Assembly (NCBI RefSeq): GCF_036227225.1
Contig: NZ_CP109444.1
Location: forward strand, 11,575,501-11,639,500
Direction of reading: 5' to 3'
Length of the DNA: 64,000 nucleotides
Origin: Streptomyces sp. NBC_01478
GTDB taxonomy: Bacteria; Actinomycetota; Actinomycetes; Streptomycetales; Streptomycetaceae
The notes beneath the pieces are model-generated. The model saw only the letters and a list, made by a program, of their open reading frames with translations, did no database searches and was not told the DNA's origin. The position numbers and the translations under genes were made by a program. Within the stretch, counting starts at the first letter, position 1, and every line of letters starts with the position of its first letter. Below, in pieces: positions 8,549 to 17,424 of this stretch.

Positions 8549-11485
8549 TCAGTCCTCGTCCCCGAAAGGCAGCCCGTCGAGGTCCCCGGTGAAGTCCTCC
8601 ACGCTCGGGAACATCAACTCCATGGCGTCGTCGGGGAGTTCCTGCCGGCCCCCGGCAACGCTCAGCGCCTGCTCCGTCCAGATGCACTTGCCCGTCGGCG
8701 TGTAACGCGTGCCCCAGCGCTGGGTGAGCGCGGTGACCAGTTGCAGTCCGCGGCCGCCCTCGTCCGTCTCCGTGGCGCGGCGGATCCGGGGCATCGTCAG
8801 GCTGCCGTCGAAGACCTCGCAGATCAGCTCGGCGCCGTGCAGCAGGCGCAGGCTGACCGGGCCCTTGGCATGGCGTACGACGTTGCCGACCAGCTCGCTG
8901 GCCAGGAGTTCCGTGGTCGGGGTCAGCTCCTCCAGGCCCCAGGTGCGCAACTGCTCCCGGACGTGGCGGCGGGCCTGGCCGGCCGCCCGTGGATCCTCGG
9001 GGAGCGGCCAGGAGGCGATGTTGTCACTGGTCAGGGCGTGCAGCCGGGCGACGAGGAGGGCGGCGTCGTCGGCCGTCGACTGGTCGGCGGGGAGCAGGCC
9101 CGCCGTGAGGGTGTCGCAGAGCTGCTCCAGGTCCGCCTCCTCACCGGACTCGGTCCTGTGCGCCGAACTCAGCAGCCGGGCCAAGTCCGCCATGCCCTCG
9201 TCCATCTCGCGCTTCGACGACTCCACCAGACCGTCGGTGTACAGCACCAGCAGACTTCCCTCCGGCACCTTCAACTCGACCGTCTCGAACGGCGGTTCCG
9301 CCGCGCCGAGGGGCGGATCGGCCGACAGTTGCGGGAAGTGCACGGTGCCGTCCGGGTGGACCACCGCCGGCGGCGGATGCCCGGCCCCCGCGATCGAACA
9401 GATCTGGGTCGTCGAGTCGTAGAGCGCGTACAGACACGTCACGTACGACTCCTCGCCCATGCCGGCGACGAGTTCGTTGAGGTGGCTCATGATCTCGTCG
9501 GGCGGCAGCTCCAGGTCGGCGAGGGTGTGCAGCGCCGTGCGCAGGCGGCCCATCGTCGCCGCCTCCGGGAGGCCGTGGCCCATGACGTCGCCCACCACGA
9601 GGGCCACCTGGCCGCCCGAGAGCGGGATGATGTCGTACCAGTCGCCGCCCACGTCCATGCCCTGCCCCGCGGGCAGGTAACGGGCGGCCGCGGTGCACGC
9701 CGGCAGCTCGGGCAGGGCCCGGGGGAGCAGGCTCCGCTGGAGTTCGCGGGACCGGGTGTGCTCGGCGTCGTAGAGCCGGGCCCGCTCCAGGGCCTGGGCG
9801 ACGAGGGCGCTGATCGTGGACAGCAGCGTGCGTTCCTCGTCGGTGAGCCGACGGGCGCGCTCGAAGGCGACGACGCAGACGCCGAAGGTGTTCCCGGACG
9901 CGGTCAGCGGCAGGAACGCCCACGCCTCCTTCCCCGCCCGCTCCGGTCTGGCGGCCAGCTCGGGATAGCGGGCGGCGTACTCCTCGACCGAGGAGAGGAA
10001 CAGCGGCTGACCGGACGCGATCACGTCCCAGCCCGGCTCGCCGGGGGTCCGGACGCGGCCGTCGACGGTGCCCAGGAAGTGGTCCGGGTAGCCGTCCGCG
10101 CCCACGGTGTGCAGCCGGTCGCCCTCGACGGCCTGCACCAGGAGCCCGGTGGCGGCGAACGGCGGCAGCACCCGGCTGGCGACCGCGGCCACCACGTCCT
10201 GCGAGGTCGTCGCCTTGGCGAGGGCGGCCGTCAACTCGCCCATCCGCACCGCGCGTCGGGCCACCGCCAGCTCGGAGGCCCGGCGCTCCTCCTCGTGCTG
10301 ACGCTTCTCCGTGACGTCGGTCAGGTACAGGGTGACGCCGTCGGGACCCGGGACCAGCCGCAGGTGATAGCGGCGGCCCGCGTCCCCCAACCGGGCGTCG
10401 AAGCCGACGGGCGTCTCCTCGGCGGCGGCCTTCCGGCAGCGCTCCTCCAGGCCGGGGACGTCCCGTGCCGTGGGCAGCCCCCACAGGAGGCGCCCGAACA
10501 ACTCCTCCTCCGAGAGGCCCAGGATGCGCTCCGCCTCCAGGTTGCCGAAGGTGATCCGCCACTCCTCGTCCACCGCGAGGAAACCGTCGCTCATGTGGCG
10601 CAGGGCCCGGCTGAGCGCGTCCCGGGCGGACCGGGACTCGTTGCTCTCCCAGCCCACGCCGATCATCCGCAGGGGCTCGCCCTGTTCGTCGTAGGTCGCC
10701 CTGCCGCGGGCCTGCGTCCAGCCGTACGTGCCGTCCAGGCGCCGCACCCGGTACTCGGCCTCGAACACGCCGTGCTCGCGGATCGCCCGGTCCACCGCGT
10801 CCAGCGTCGGCGCCAGGTCGTCGGGGTGGACGCACGCCATCCAGTTCTCGACCCGGGCGGTGTAGTCCTCGGGCCGGGTGCCGTAGAGCTCCAGGGCCGC
10901 CTCGTCCCAGATCAGCTCGCCGCCCTGGATGTCCCAGTCCCACGAGCCGACACTGACTTCCTTCAGCGCCTGCCTCAGCCGGTCACGGTTGCCGCCCGCC
11001 TCCGCCTGGGAGGGCCCGGAGGGCGGGGGCGCCTGGCGCATGCGCTCCTCGGTCCACGCGGCCAGATCCCGCAGGAAGCCCCACTGCGGCGGGGTGGGCT
11101 CGCCCTGCTCGCCCATCAGGACCGTGAGCGCGCCGATGCTGCGGCGGCCGCTCGACACCGGTACGGCGGCCAGACCGGTGCCGGGCCAGGCCAGATCCTG
11201 ACCCGTGGGCGCGGCCGGCACCGGCACCCACACACCACTGCCCTGGTGGAGGGCCTTGGCCGGGGCTGTCGGACCCTCCTGGTCGATGATCTCCCACGGG
11301 CGCGTGAGGGCCGGCGGCAGACCGGTAGAGGAGACGAGCCGCAGCGCCGACATCGGCCCGCGCAGGTGAATCGCTCCACCGAGAGCGCCCAGCTCACCCA
11401 CCGCGTGCTGCAGTGCCAGCCGGAAGACCTCGCTCTCGGTGACGCCGGGGTCCACGGTGCCGAGCAGAGCCAGACGTGCGTTCAT
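8549..11485 (-). CDS. Multidomain SpoIIE-type PP2C phosphatase with PAS, GAF and anti-sigma-like ATPase domains
   Basis: A 978-residue cytoplasmic signalling protein, a typical streptomycete Rsb-type switch. The order is: GAF-like region (about 1-150); PAS domain (about 180-285, with GSWDWDIQGGELIWDEAALELYG); second PAS (about 290-390, LRHMSDGFLAVDEEWRITFGN); GAF (about 400-560); a linker helix ending in the RELQRSLLP motif; SpoIIE/PP2C catalytic domain (about 600-800, DVGGDWYDIIPL, VVGDVMGHG, LYTDGLVE); and a C-terminal RsbW-like histidine-kinase-type ATPase (about 830-955, ELVGNVVRHAKGP, GRGLQLVTALTQRWG). Such proteins dephosphorylate anti-anti-sigma factors and may also bind them through the ATPase domain. 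No cognate sigma factor is encoded nearby. Confidence 0.93.
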   Translation of the reverse strand: MNARLALLGTVDPGVTESEVFRLALQHAVGELGALGGAIHLRGPMSALRLVSSTGLPPALTRPWEIIDQEGPTAPAKALHQGSGVWVPVPAAPTGQDLAWPGTGLAAVPVSSGRRSIGALTVLMGEQGEPTPPQWGFLRDLAAWTEERMRQAPPPSGPSQAEAGGNRDRLRQALKEVSVGSWDWDIQGGELIWDEAALELYGTRPEDYTARVENWMACVHPDDLAPTLDAVDRAIREHGVFEAEYRVRRLDGTYGWTQARGRATYDEQGEPLRMIGVGWESNESRSARDALSRALRHMSDGFLAVDEEWRITFGNLEAERILGLSEEELFGRLLWGLPTARDVPGLEERCRKAAAEETPVGFDARLGDAGRRYHLRLVPGPDGVTLYLTDVTEKRQHEEERRASELAVARRAVRMGELTAALAKATTSQDVVAAVASRVLPPFAATGLLVQAVEGDRLHTVGADGYPDHFLGTVDGRVRTPGEPGWDVIASGQPLFLSSVEEYAARYPELAARPERAGKEAWAFLPLTASGNTFGVCVVAFERARRLTDEERTLLSTISALVAQALERARLYDAEHTRSRELQRSLLPRALPELPACTAAARYLPAGQGMDVGGDWYDIIPLSGGQVALVVGDVMGHGLPEAATMGRLRTALHTLADLELPPDEIMSHLNELVAGMGEESYVTCLYALYDSTTQICSIAGAGHPPPAVVHPDGTVHFPQLSADPPLGAAEPPFETVELKVPEGSLLVLYTDGLVESSKREMDEGMADLARLLSSAHRTESGEEADLEQLCDTLTAGLLPADQSTADDAALLVARLHALTSDNIASWPLPEDPRAAGQARRHVREQLRTWGLEELTPTTELLASELVGNVVRHAKGPVSLRLLHGAELICEVFDGSLTMPRIRRATETDEGGRGLQLVTALTQRWGTRYTPTGKCIWTEQALSVAGGRQELPDDAMELMFPSVEDFTGDLDGLPFGDED

Positions 11486-11502
11486 ACCGTAAATTTTACC
11501 GT
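11485..11502 (-). promoter_or_regulatory. Possible -10 element and direct repeat at the SpoIIE-phosphatase start
   Basis: Read on the minus strand, TAAAAT (plus positions 11493-11498) ends seven bases before the ATG at 11485, again suggesting a leaderless transcript. The hexamer ACGGTA occurs twice (11497-11502 and 11485-11490), flanking AAATTT, which might be a regulator site. There is no ribosome-binding sequence in front of the ATG. Confidence 0.35.
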
Positions 11503-11749
11503 TCCCGCCTCACATAACGCGGTGCTGCGCAGGACTCTCACCTTTGCCCCTGGCTCTCGCACACGGCTCCCAACAGGCAGCATTCCAGACCGAGTTGCAT
11601 CGGAGTCCCACCCCTGTCCGCTCGGGTGACAATACTCGGCATCCGGGGGAACGGGGCGTCGTGAGCGGGTATGGAACCCCTTGATCATGTCCGCGCGTTG
11701 TCACCCCGTCAGACTCACCCCTCCCGCCCACCCCTCAACGAGGAGCTGC

Positions 11750-12823
11750 ATGGACATCGGCGTCTTCATCCCCATCGGCAACAACGGCTGGCTCATATCG
11801 AAGAGTTCACCGCAGTACCTGCCCAGCTTCGAGCTGAACAAAGCCATCGTGCAGAAGGCCGAGGAGCACGGGCTCGACTTCGCGCTGTCGATGATCAAAC
11901 TCAAGGGGTTCGGCGGCGAGACCGAGTTCTGGGACCACAACCTGGAGTCGTTCACGCTGATGGCGGGCCTGGCCGCCGTCACGGAGCGGATCAAGCTGTA
12001 CGCCTCCACCCCGATCCTGGTCCTGCCCCCGGCGATCGTCGCGCGCATGGCCACGACGATCGACTCCATCGCCCCCGGCCGGTTCGGCATCAACATCGTC
12101 ACCGGCTGGGCACCCGGCGAGTACTCCCAGATGGGCCTGTGGCCCGGCGACGAACACTTCGGCAACCGCTATGCCCGCGCCGCCGAGTACGTCACCGTGA
12201 TGAAGGAGCTGTGGAGCGAGGGCGTCAGCAACTTCAAGGGCGAGTTCTACGCGATGGACGACTGCGTGCTCTCCCCGCGCCCGGCGGACGGGCACATCGA
12301 CATCGTCGCCGCGGGACAGAGCAACACCGGCATCCGGTTCGCCGCCGAACACGCCCAGTACAACTTCATCCTCGGCAGCGGCGTCAACACCCCGCTCGCG
12401 CTGTCGGACACCACGGCCACCCTCGTGGACGCGGCGGCGGAGACAGGCCGTGACGTCGGCGCGCTCTCCCTCTTCATGGTCATCGCCGACGAGACCGACG
12501 AGGCCGCCCGGGCGAAGTGGCAGGACTACCACGACAACGCGGACCACGCCGCGCTGGCGTACATGGCCGGCGAATCGGCCACGGACACCACGGCCGACGA
12601 CACCTCCACCGCCCGCACCATCGTGCTGCCCGAGGGTGCGGTGAACTTCAACATGGGCACACTGGTCGGCTCGTACGAGACCGTCGCGAGGCTGCTCGAC
12701 GAGGTCGCCGAGGTCGAGGGCACCAAGGGGATCATGCTCGTCTTCGACGACTTCCTGGAAGGACTGGAGAACTTCGGCACCCGCATCCAGCCCCTGATGA
12801 AGTCGCGGTCGCGGGCGGAGTGA
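11750..12823 (+). CDS. rutA: Pyrimidine oxygenase RutA (LLM-class flavin monooxygenase)
   Basis: A 357-residue luciferase-like monooxygenase whose sequence follows Escherichia coli RutA almost throughout: [15 protein letters not shown] at the N-terminus, [48 protein letters not shown], then [11 protein letters not shown] and [19 protein letters not shown]. RutA opens the uracil ring between N3 and C4 using reduced flavin and oxygen. The ATG at 11750 follows GAGGAG; the open frame begins upstream but without a ribosome site. A transporter and a cysteine hydrolase follow, giving a short Rut-like set. The flavin reductase RutF and RutC/D/E are not adjacent. Confidence 0.9.
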   Translation: MDIGVFIPIGNNGWLISKSSPQYLPSFELNKAIVQKAEEHGLDFALSMIKLKGFGGETEFWDHNLESFTLMAGLAAVTERIKLYASTPILVLPPAIVARMATTIDSIAPGRFGINIVTGWAPGEYSQMGLWPGDEHFGNRYARAAEYVTVMKELWSEGVSNFKGEFYAMDDCVLSPRPADGHIDIVAAGQSNTGIRFAAEHAQYNFILGSGVNTPLALSDTTATLVDAAAETGRDVGALSLFMVIADETDEAARAKWQDYHDNADHAALAYMAGESATDTTADDTSTARTIVLPEGAVNFNMGTLVGSYETVARLLDEVAEVEGTKGIMLVFDDFLEGLENFGTRIQPLMKSRSRAE

Positions 12824-12854
12824 GCGTCGCGGGGGAGGGACCGGGCGTGCGGTC

Positions 12855-14378
12855 GTGACCGTCGCCCGACGCCCGTGGCGGGTGTTCGCGGCCACCGCCG
12901 TAGGAGTGGTGGCCGTGTTCCTCAACATGAGCGGGCTCGCCGTCGCGCTGCCCACGATCACCCGGGAGCTGGGGGCGGAGCCCGGGCAGGCCGAGTGGAT
13001 CCTGCTCGGCTACATGCTGGTCACCACCGCGCTGATCCTCGTCTTCGGCCGGATCGCCGACATCGTCGGCCGCCGCAGCCTGTACCTCGCCGGGCTCGTC
13101 GTCTTCACCACCGGGACCGGGCTCGCGGCGCTCGCCCCGTCGGCGGGGTTCCTGATCGCGGCCCGGGTCGTGCAGGGCGTCGGTGCCGCCGCCGTGATCA
13201 CCAACAACACGGCCCTGCTGACCGACGTGTTCCCCGCCCGGACGCTGGGCCGGGCCCTCGGCTGGAACGTCACCGTGGCCGCCACGGCCCAGGTCGCCGG
13301 GCCGGTCGTCGGCGGCGCGGCGACCCAACTGCTCGGCTGGCGTGGGCTGTTCGTCGTCTGCGTACCGATCGGGCTGGTCGCGATCGGCGCATCGCTACTG
13401 GCCGTTCCGGCGGGCGGAGCCGGCACCGCCCGGCGGCCCGGCGGGGTCCGTGAACCGTTCGACCTGCCGGGTGCGCTGCTGTCCACGGCGATGCTGACCG
13501 CCCTGGTCCTCACCCTGACACCCGGCGTCACGGCCGGCGTCGCCGACTGGCTGCCGTGGGTCTGCGGCGGCGCCACCCTCGCGCTGTTCACGGCCTTCGC
13601 CGTCGTCCAGACGCGGCGCGCGCACCCCCTGGTCGACGTGGCGCTGCTGCGTACCCGTGCGATCGCCCTGGTGCTCGCGGCCGTGCTCGCCAACGCGGTC
13701 GGCGGCTACGCCGTCGTCCTCCTGGCGTCGTTGCACGAGCAGGCGGTCGGCGGCGCCACGTCCCTGGAGGCGGGGGTGCTGGTGACACCGGTCGCGGCCG
13801 GCACGCTGATCACCTCGGCCGCCGCCGGTTCCCTGTTCGACCGCTTCACCCCGCGCACGCTCACGACAACGGGCATGGCGGTGACGGCGTGCGGGCTGCT
13901 GGGCTTCTCACTGACGCTCTCGACGACGGCGGTGCCGTTCCGGGCAGTGGCGCCGTTCCTCTTCCTCGTCGGGGCCGGCACCGGACTGTTCATGACGCCG
14001 AGCACGAGCGCGCTGATGCTCGGCGTGCCCGCCGACCGACGCGGAACGGCCAACGGCCTGCGGTCCACCACACAGAACGTGGGCTACCTCCTCAGCACGG
14101 CCCTCGCGCTCGCGTTCACCACCACGGGGCTGAGCGAACCGGCCCGACAGGCCGCCTACGACGGGACACTGAACACCCTCAACGTGCTCGCGTCCGGCGA
14201 GTTGGACCGCTTCGTCGCCAACATCCGCGCCACTGGATTCCTCCTCACGGGCATCACCGTGGTCGGGGCAGTCGTCTGCCTGGCGTTCCCCACGTCGCTG
14301 CGGGCACCCCGTACCGCCGAGGCAGTCACCGTGAACACCCCACCGGAGTCCGCCACTTCACGAAGGACATCGCCATGA
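12855..14378 (+). CDS. MFS transporter, DHA2 (14-TM) type
   Basis: A 507-residue membrane protein with about 14 hydrophobic segments. It has the DHA2-family signature loop between TM2 and TM3 (GRIADIVGRRSLYL) and the motif-C region (AQVAGPVVGGAATQLLGWRGLFVV). It starts at GTG 12855, 14 bases after GGGAGGGA, and ends in ATGA overlap with the hydrolase. It lies between rutA and the hydrolase, so a role in uptake of pyrimidines or export of a breakdown product is possible. Sequence alone does not separate this from drug export, which is the usual annotation for the family. Confidence 0.85.
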   Translation: MTVARRPWRVFAATAVGVVAVFLNMSGLAVALPTITRELGAEPGQAEWILLGYMLVTTALILVFGRIADIVGRRSLYLAGLVVFTTGTGLAALAPSAGFLIAARVVQGVGAAAVITNNTALLTDVFPARTLGRALGWNVTVAATAQVAGPVVGGAATQLLGWRGLFVVCVPIGLVAIGASLLAVPAGGAGTARRPGGVREPFDLPGALLSTAMLTALVLTLTPGVTAGVADWLPWVCGGATLALFTAFAVVQTRRAHPLVDVALLRTRAIALVLAAVLANAVGGYAVVLLASLHEQAVGGATSLEAGVLVTPVAAGTLITSAAAGSLFDRFTPRTLTTTGMAVTACGLLGFSLTLSTTAVPFRAVAPFLFLVGAGTGLFMTPSTSALMLGVPADRRGTANGLRSTTQNVGYLLSTALALAFTTTGLSEPARQAAYDGTLNTLNVLASGELDRFVANIRATGFLLTGITVVGAVVCLAFPTSLRAPRTAEAVTVNTPPESATSRRTSP

Positions 14379-15013
14379 CCGGTTCCCCGCAGGAGGACTA
14401 CGAGCGCGCCGGGTTCGACGGGCGCCTCACCCCCGGCACGTCCCCGGCCCTCATCCTGGTCGACCCCGCCCGCGCCTACGTCGACCCCGACTGCCCGCTC
14501 TACGCGGGGGTCGAACCGGCGGCCGACGCAATGAGGCTTCTCCTGGCCGACGCACGCCGGGCCGGGATCCCGGTGATCATCACGCGGGTGCTGCTGCGGG
14601 CGGACGGCGGCGACGGCGGTCTCTTCCTCCGCAAGGTGCCCGTCCTGCGGGTGTTCGCCGAGGGCAGCCCCTTCGCCGAATTCATCGACGGCCTGGCCCC
14701 GGCACCGCACGACCTGACCGTGACGAAGCAGTGCCCCAGCGCCTTCTTCGGCACCGAACTCGCCGACCGGCTCACGGCCGACGGCATCGACACCCTGTTC
14801 ATCGGCGGGCTCTCGACGAGCGGCTGCGTCCGTGCCACCGCCCTGGACGCCATGCAGCACGGATTCGTACCGATCGTCGTCGAGGAAGCGGTGGGCGACC
14901 GGGACCCGGACATCCACGCGGCGAACCTCTTCGACATCAAGCACAAGATCGGCGAGGTCTGGCCGCTCGGGCGGGTTCAGGAGTACCTCGGGTCTCTCGG
15001 TGAGGGTGCGTGA
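14375..15013 (+). CDS. Isochorismatase-family cysteine hydrolase (RutB or N-carbamoylsarcosine amidase-like)
   Basis: A 212-residue cysteine hydrolase beginning at the ATG that overlaps the transporter stop. The catalytic triad can be read: aspartate in LILVDPARAYVD, lysine in TVTKQCPSAFFGT, and the nucleophilic cysteine in GGLSTSGCVRATALDAM. The STSGCVRAT signature is closer to N-carbamoylsarcosine amidase and maleamate amidohydrolase than to E. coli RutB, which has ATNVCVEST. In this operon the chemically equivalent job would be hydrolysis of ureidoacrylate made by RutA, releasing carbamate and aminoacrylate. That function is inferred from position. Confidence 0.85.
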   Translation: MTGSPQEDYERAGFDGRLTPGTSPALILVDPARAYVDPDCPLYAGVEPAADAMRLLLADARRAGIPVIITRVLLRADGGDGGLFLRKVPVLRVFAEGSPFAEFIDGLAPAPHDLTVTKQCPSAFFGTELADRLTADGIDTLFIGGLSTSGCVRATALDAMQHGFVPIVVEEAVGDRDPDIHAANLFDIKHKIGEVWPLGRVQEYLGSLGEGA

Positions 15014-15053
15014 ACCACCGGACAAGGAGCGCGGGTTGCGAGCGGCGCCGTGC

Positions 15054-15914
15054 TCAGTCAAGGAAAAGGAAGCGGGACACGGCCGCGAGCCATGCGTCCG
15101 GTTGATCGACATGGGTCATGTGCCCGGCTCCCTCCAGGATCTCGGCGCCGGCAGAGGGGATCGTGTCGGCGGCCTCCTGGACGACGCGGGCAGGGAAAGT
15201 CATGTCGTAGCGGCCGTGCAGGAAGAGCGTGGGGATCGCGAGGGCTGTGAGGCGGGGCACGGCGTCTTCCAGGAGTGCTCGGGGCAGGTTGCCGGCGCGC
15301 AGGGGCCGTAGCCACTCGGCCGCGAAGCGCACGGACTCCAGGCGGCGCAGGTAGGCGGGGAGCATCTCGTGCCGCCAGAGGTCCGCCGGTGCGGCCGCGA
15401 CGGCTGCCGCGCGGGTCAGTTCCGGTCCGGCCAAAAGCGGGTCCGCCCAGACACGGGCCTGCGCCGTACGGCGTTCCATCGCCTCCGGCCAGTCGTCGAA
15501 GGCGTCGGCGGGGACGGCCTCGACCGTGGTGGAGGCGAGGATGAGCCGACGTACTCGGTGGGGTGCCGCGAGGGCGAGCCGCTGGGCCAGGAGTCCGCCG
15601 TAGGAGAAGCCGAGGACGTCGGCTCGGTCGACCCCGATGGTGTCCATGAGGACGATCAGGTCGTCGACGGCTGCGTCCGGGGTGTACTGGTCGTCGGACA
15701 GACCGCGGGTGGAGCGTCCGCACCCTCGCAGATCGGGCATGACCAGGCGGTGCGTTCCGGCAAGCCTGCTCAGCGGCTCTCGAAGATAGGTGTGGTCCCA
15801 GTCGGGACCGCCGTGGATCACGAGCAGGGTGCGGTGCGAAGGCCCTGGTGTCCGGGCGACGAACAGTTCGACACGCGGTTGCTGTGACACGGCGATGAGT
15901 TCCTCGGTGAACAT
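15054..15914 (-). CDS. Alpha/beta hydrolase (proline iminopeptidase-like)
   Basis: A 286-residue alpha/beta hydrolase. It has the oxyanion segment LLVIHGGPDWDHTYL, the PDLRGCGRS loop, the nucleophile elbow GFSYGG, an acid near LFLHGRYDMTFP, and the catalytic histidine in EGAGHMTHVDQP. The HGGPG-like start and DLRGCGRS loop resemble the prolyl aminopeptidase S33 branch. The ATG at 15914 is the best start; the open frame extends upstream without a ribosome site. It converges with the cysteine hydrolase gene, 40 bases apart. In E. coli the Rut pathway includes the hydrolase RutD, but here the opposite strand argues against a common operon. Confidence 0.85.
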   Translation of the reverse strand: MFTEELIAVSQQPRVELFVARTPGPSHRTLLVIHGGPDWDHTYLREPLSRLAGTHRLVMPDLRGCGRSTRGLSDDQYTPDAAVDDLIVLMDTIGVDRADVLGFSYGGLLAQRLALAAPHRVRRLILASTTVEAVPADAFDDWPEAMERRTAQARVWADPLLAGPELTRAAAVAAAPADLWRHEMLPAYLRRLESVRFAAEWLRPLRAGNLPRALLEDAVPRLTALAIPTLFLHGRYDMTFPARVVQEAADTIPSAGAEILEGAGHMTHVDQPDAWLAAVSRFLFLD

Positions 15915-16203
15915 GCCACCAGTCTTCCGGCGCACCGGCCGGGCATGACGCTTCGCCGGCTCAGTCGGTCGCCTTCGGTTTCCTTGCCGGCAGGCGTCTG
16001 TGCGACTCTGCTTGCACTCCTCCGAAAGGGTCGGCCCTGATGCTCGGCATGGTTGTCTGGGACGTCCGCTCTCGCGCTTCGACGCCAGAGCGGTAGCGGC
16101 TACCTGCCTCAACGCGCACGCCTGTCCGATGTACAGGCGTCGGTTCAGCCTGCTCCCCGTCGAAGTGCTCTTCGGGCCTTGCACTTTCGACAACGAGGAG
16201 TAC

Positions 16204-17424
16204 GTGGTGTCCACCATCCACTGGACCACAGGCGACACCCGGCAGTCCGTCCGCTGGCATTCCGAGAACGACGCCTCCTTTCCGCGGCGGACCGTCGTCG
16301 CCGACGACCGGACGAAGGCCGACGACGCCTACCGCCAGGCGTGCGAGGGAACGGCTCTGATCTGGCAGGGCGACTTCCACAACGCCCGGCAACTGCTGCT
16401 GGCGATGGGCCGCCGTATCGACCGTAGAACGCCCGGGTCCGGCACTGCCCCGAGCGAGTCCTTCCACCTGCACCGACGCAGGAGCAGTCACCGTGCCCTC
16501 GTGCTCGGAAAGCTGCTGGTGCTGCTGGACGACGAGCACACCCTGGAGTTGGGCCGGGCTCCGGATGTCCGCCAGGCGTGTCTGGAGGCCTACGGCCCCC
16601 CGACCGGACCTACGGCGGTCTCTCTCCGGGAGCTGCTGGGAGTGATCGGCGCTCACCAGTGGCGCGTGAAGGGGGTCGACGTACCGGCGCTCGGTGCTCG
16701 CGTCCATCCCCACTACGGCGTGTTCGCGCCGGTCAGAGGCGAGTACGTCGACCTGGTCGCCCGCACGCCGCTACCGGCGGCGGCCGTGCGCAGTCCCGCA
16801 ACCAGTACGGCGTTCGACCTCGGTACGGGAACCGGTGTCCTCGCCGCGGTCCTGGCCCGCCGCGGAATCGACCGCGTCGTGGCCACCGACATCAGCCCAC
16901 GCGCCTTGGTCTGCGCGAGGGAGAACGTTCACCGGCTCGGACTGACGGACCGTATCGAGGTGTCGGGGCCCGGCCTGTTCCCCGAAGGCCTCGCCGACCT
17001 CGTCGTGTGCAATCCGCCCTGGCTGCCCGCCCGTCCGACCGGGCCCGTCGAGCAAGGCGTCTACGATCCGGACGGCGCCATGCTCCACGGCTTCCTCACC
17101 GGACTGTCGGCCCATCTCCGGCCAGGTGGCGAGGGCTGGCTCGTCCTGTCCGACCTGGCGGAGCACCTCGGCCTCCGGACACGTCAGCACCTGCTCGACG
17201 CCATCCGGGCAGCACGCCTCCGGGTGGTGGACAAGGTCGACACCAAGCCCCGGCACCCACGCTCCAAGGACGTCACCGACCCCCTCCACGCGGCACGCGG
17301 CGCCGAGACCACGTCCCTCTGGCGGCTGAGTCCGGCCGATCAGGAGGGGAGCGGGCCCCGCATCACGAGGGCGAGCCCCTGCTCGGCGTCGTCGTTCAGC
17401 GCGCGGTGGAAGGCCTTGTCGTAG
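16204..17424 (+). CDS. Class I SAM-dependent methyltransferase with NPPW motif
   Basis: About 406 residues from the GTG at 16204 (a second GTG follows at 16207; GAGGAG lies just before). The N-terminal 190 residues are a poorly recognised region (TIHWTTGDTRQSVRWHSEN and a helical stretch). Then comes a Rossmann methyltransferase domain: DLGTGTGVLAAVLARRG (from about residue 206), VATDISPRALVCARENVHRLGL, and VVCNPPWLPARP (about 270). The NPPW motif is typical of enzymes that methylate a planar nitrogen in protein glutamine or nucleic-acid bases (HemK/RlmF-like), so a macromolecular target is likely. The 3' end overlaps the convergent ATPase gene by 85 bases. Confidence 0.8.
   Translation: MVSTIHWTTGDTRQSVRWHSENDASFPRRTVVADDRTKADDAYRQACEGTALIWQGDFHNARQLLLAMGRRIDRRTPGSGTAPSESFHLHRRRSSHRALVLGKLLVLLDDEHTLELGRAPDVRQACLEAYGPPTGPTAVSLRELLGVIGAHQWRVKGVDVPALGARVHPHYGVFAPVRGEYVDLVARTPLPAAAVRSPATSTAFDLGTGTGVLAAVLARRGIDRVVATDISPRALVCARENVHRLGLTDRIEVSGPGLFPEGLADLVVCNPPWLPARPTGPVEQGVYDPDGAMLHGFLTGLSAHLRPGGEGWLVLSDLAEHLGLRTRQHLLDAIRAARLRVVDKVDTKPRHPRSKDVTDPLHAARGAETTSLWRLSPADQEGSGPRITRASPCSASSFSARWKALS

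Noticed and set aside
8741-11629. A 962-codon open frame on the plus strand opposite the SpoIIE phosphatase gene
   Set aside because: It is antisense to a protein with clear GAF, PAS, PP2C and ATPase motifs; long antisense frames are common at this GC content and it shows no domain.
15054-15914. Alpha/beta hydrolase considered as RutD of the Rut set
   Set aside because: It is on the opposite strand, convergent with the operon, and has proline-iminopeptidase-like motifs rather than clear RutD features.
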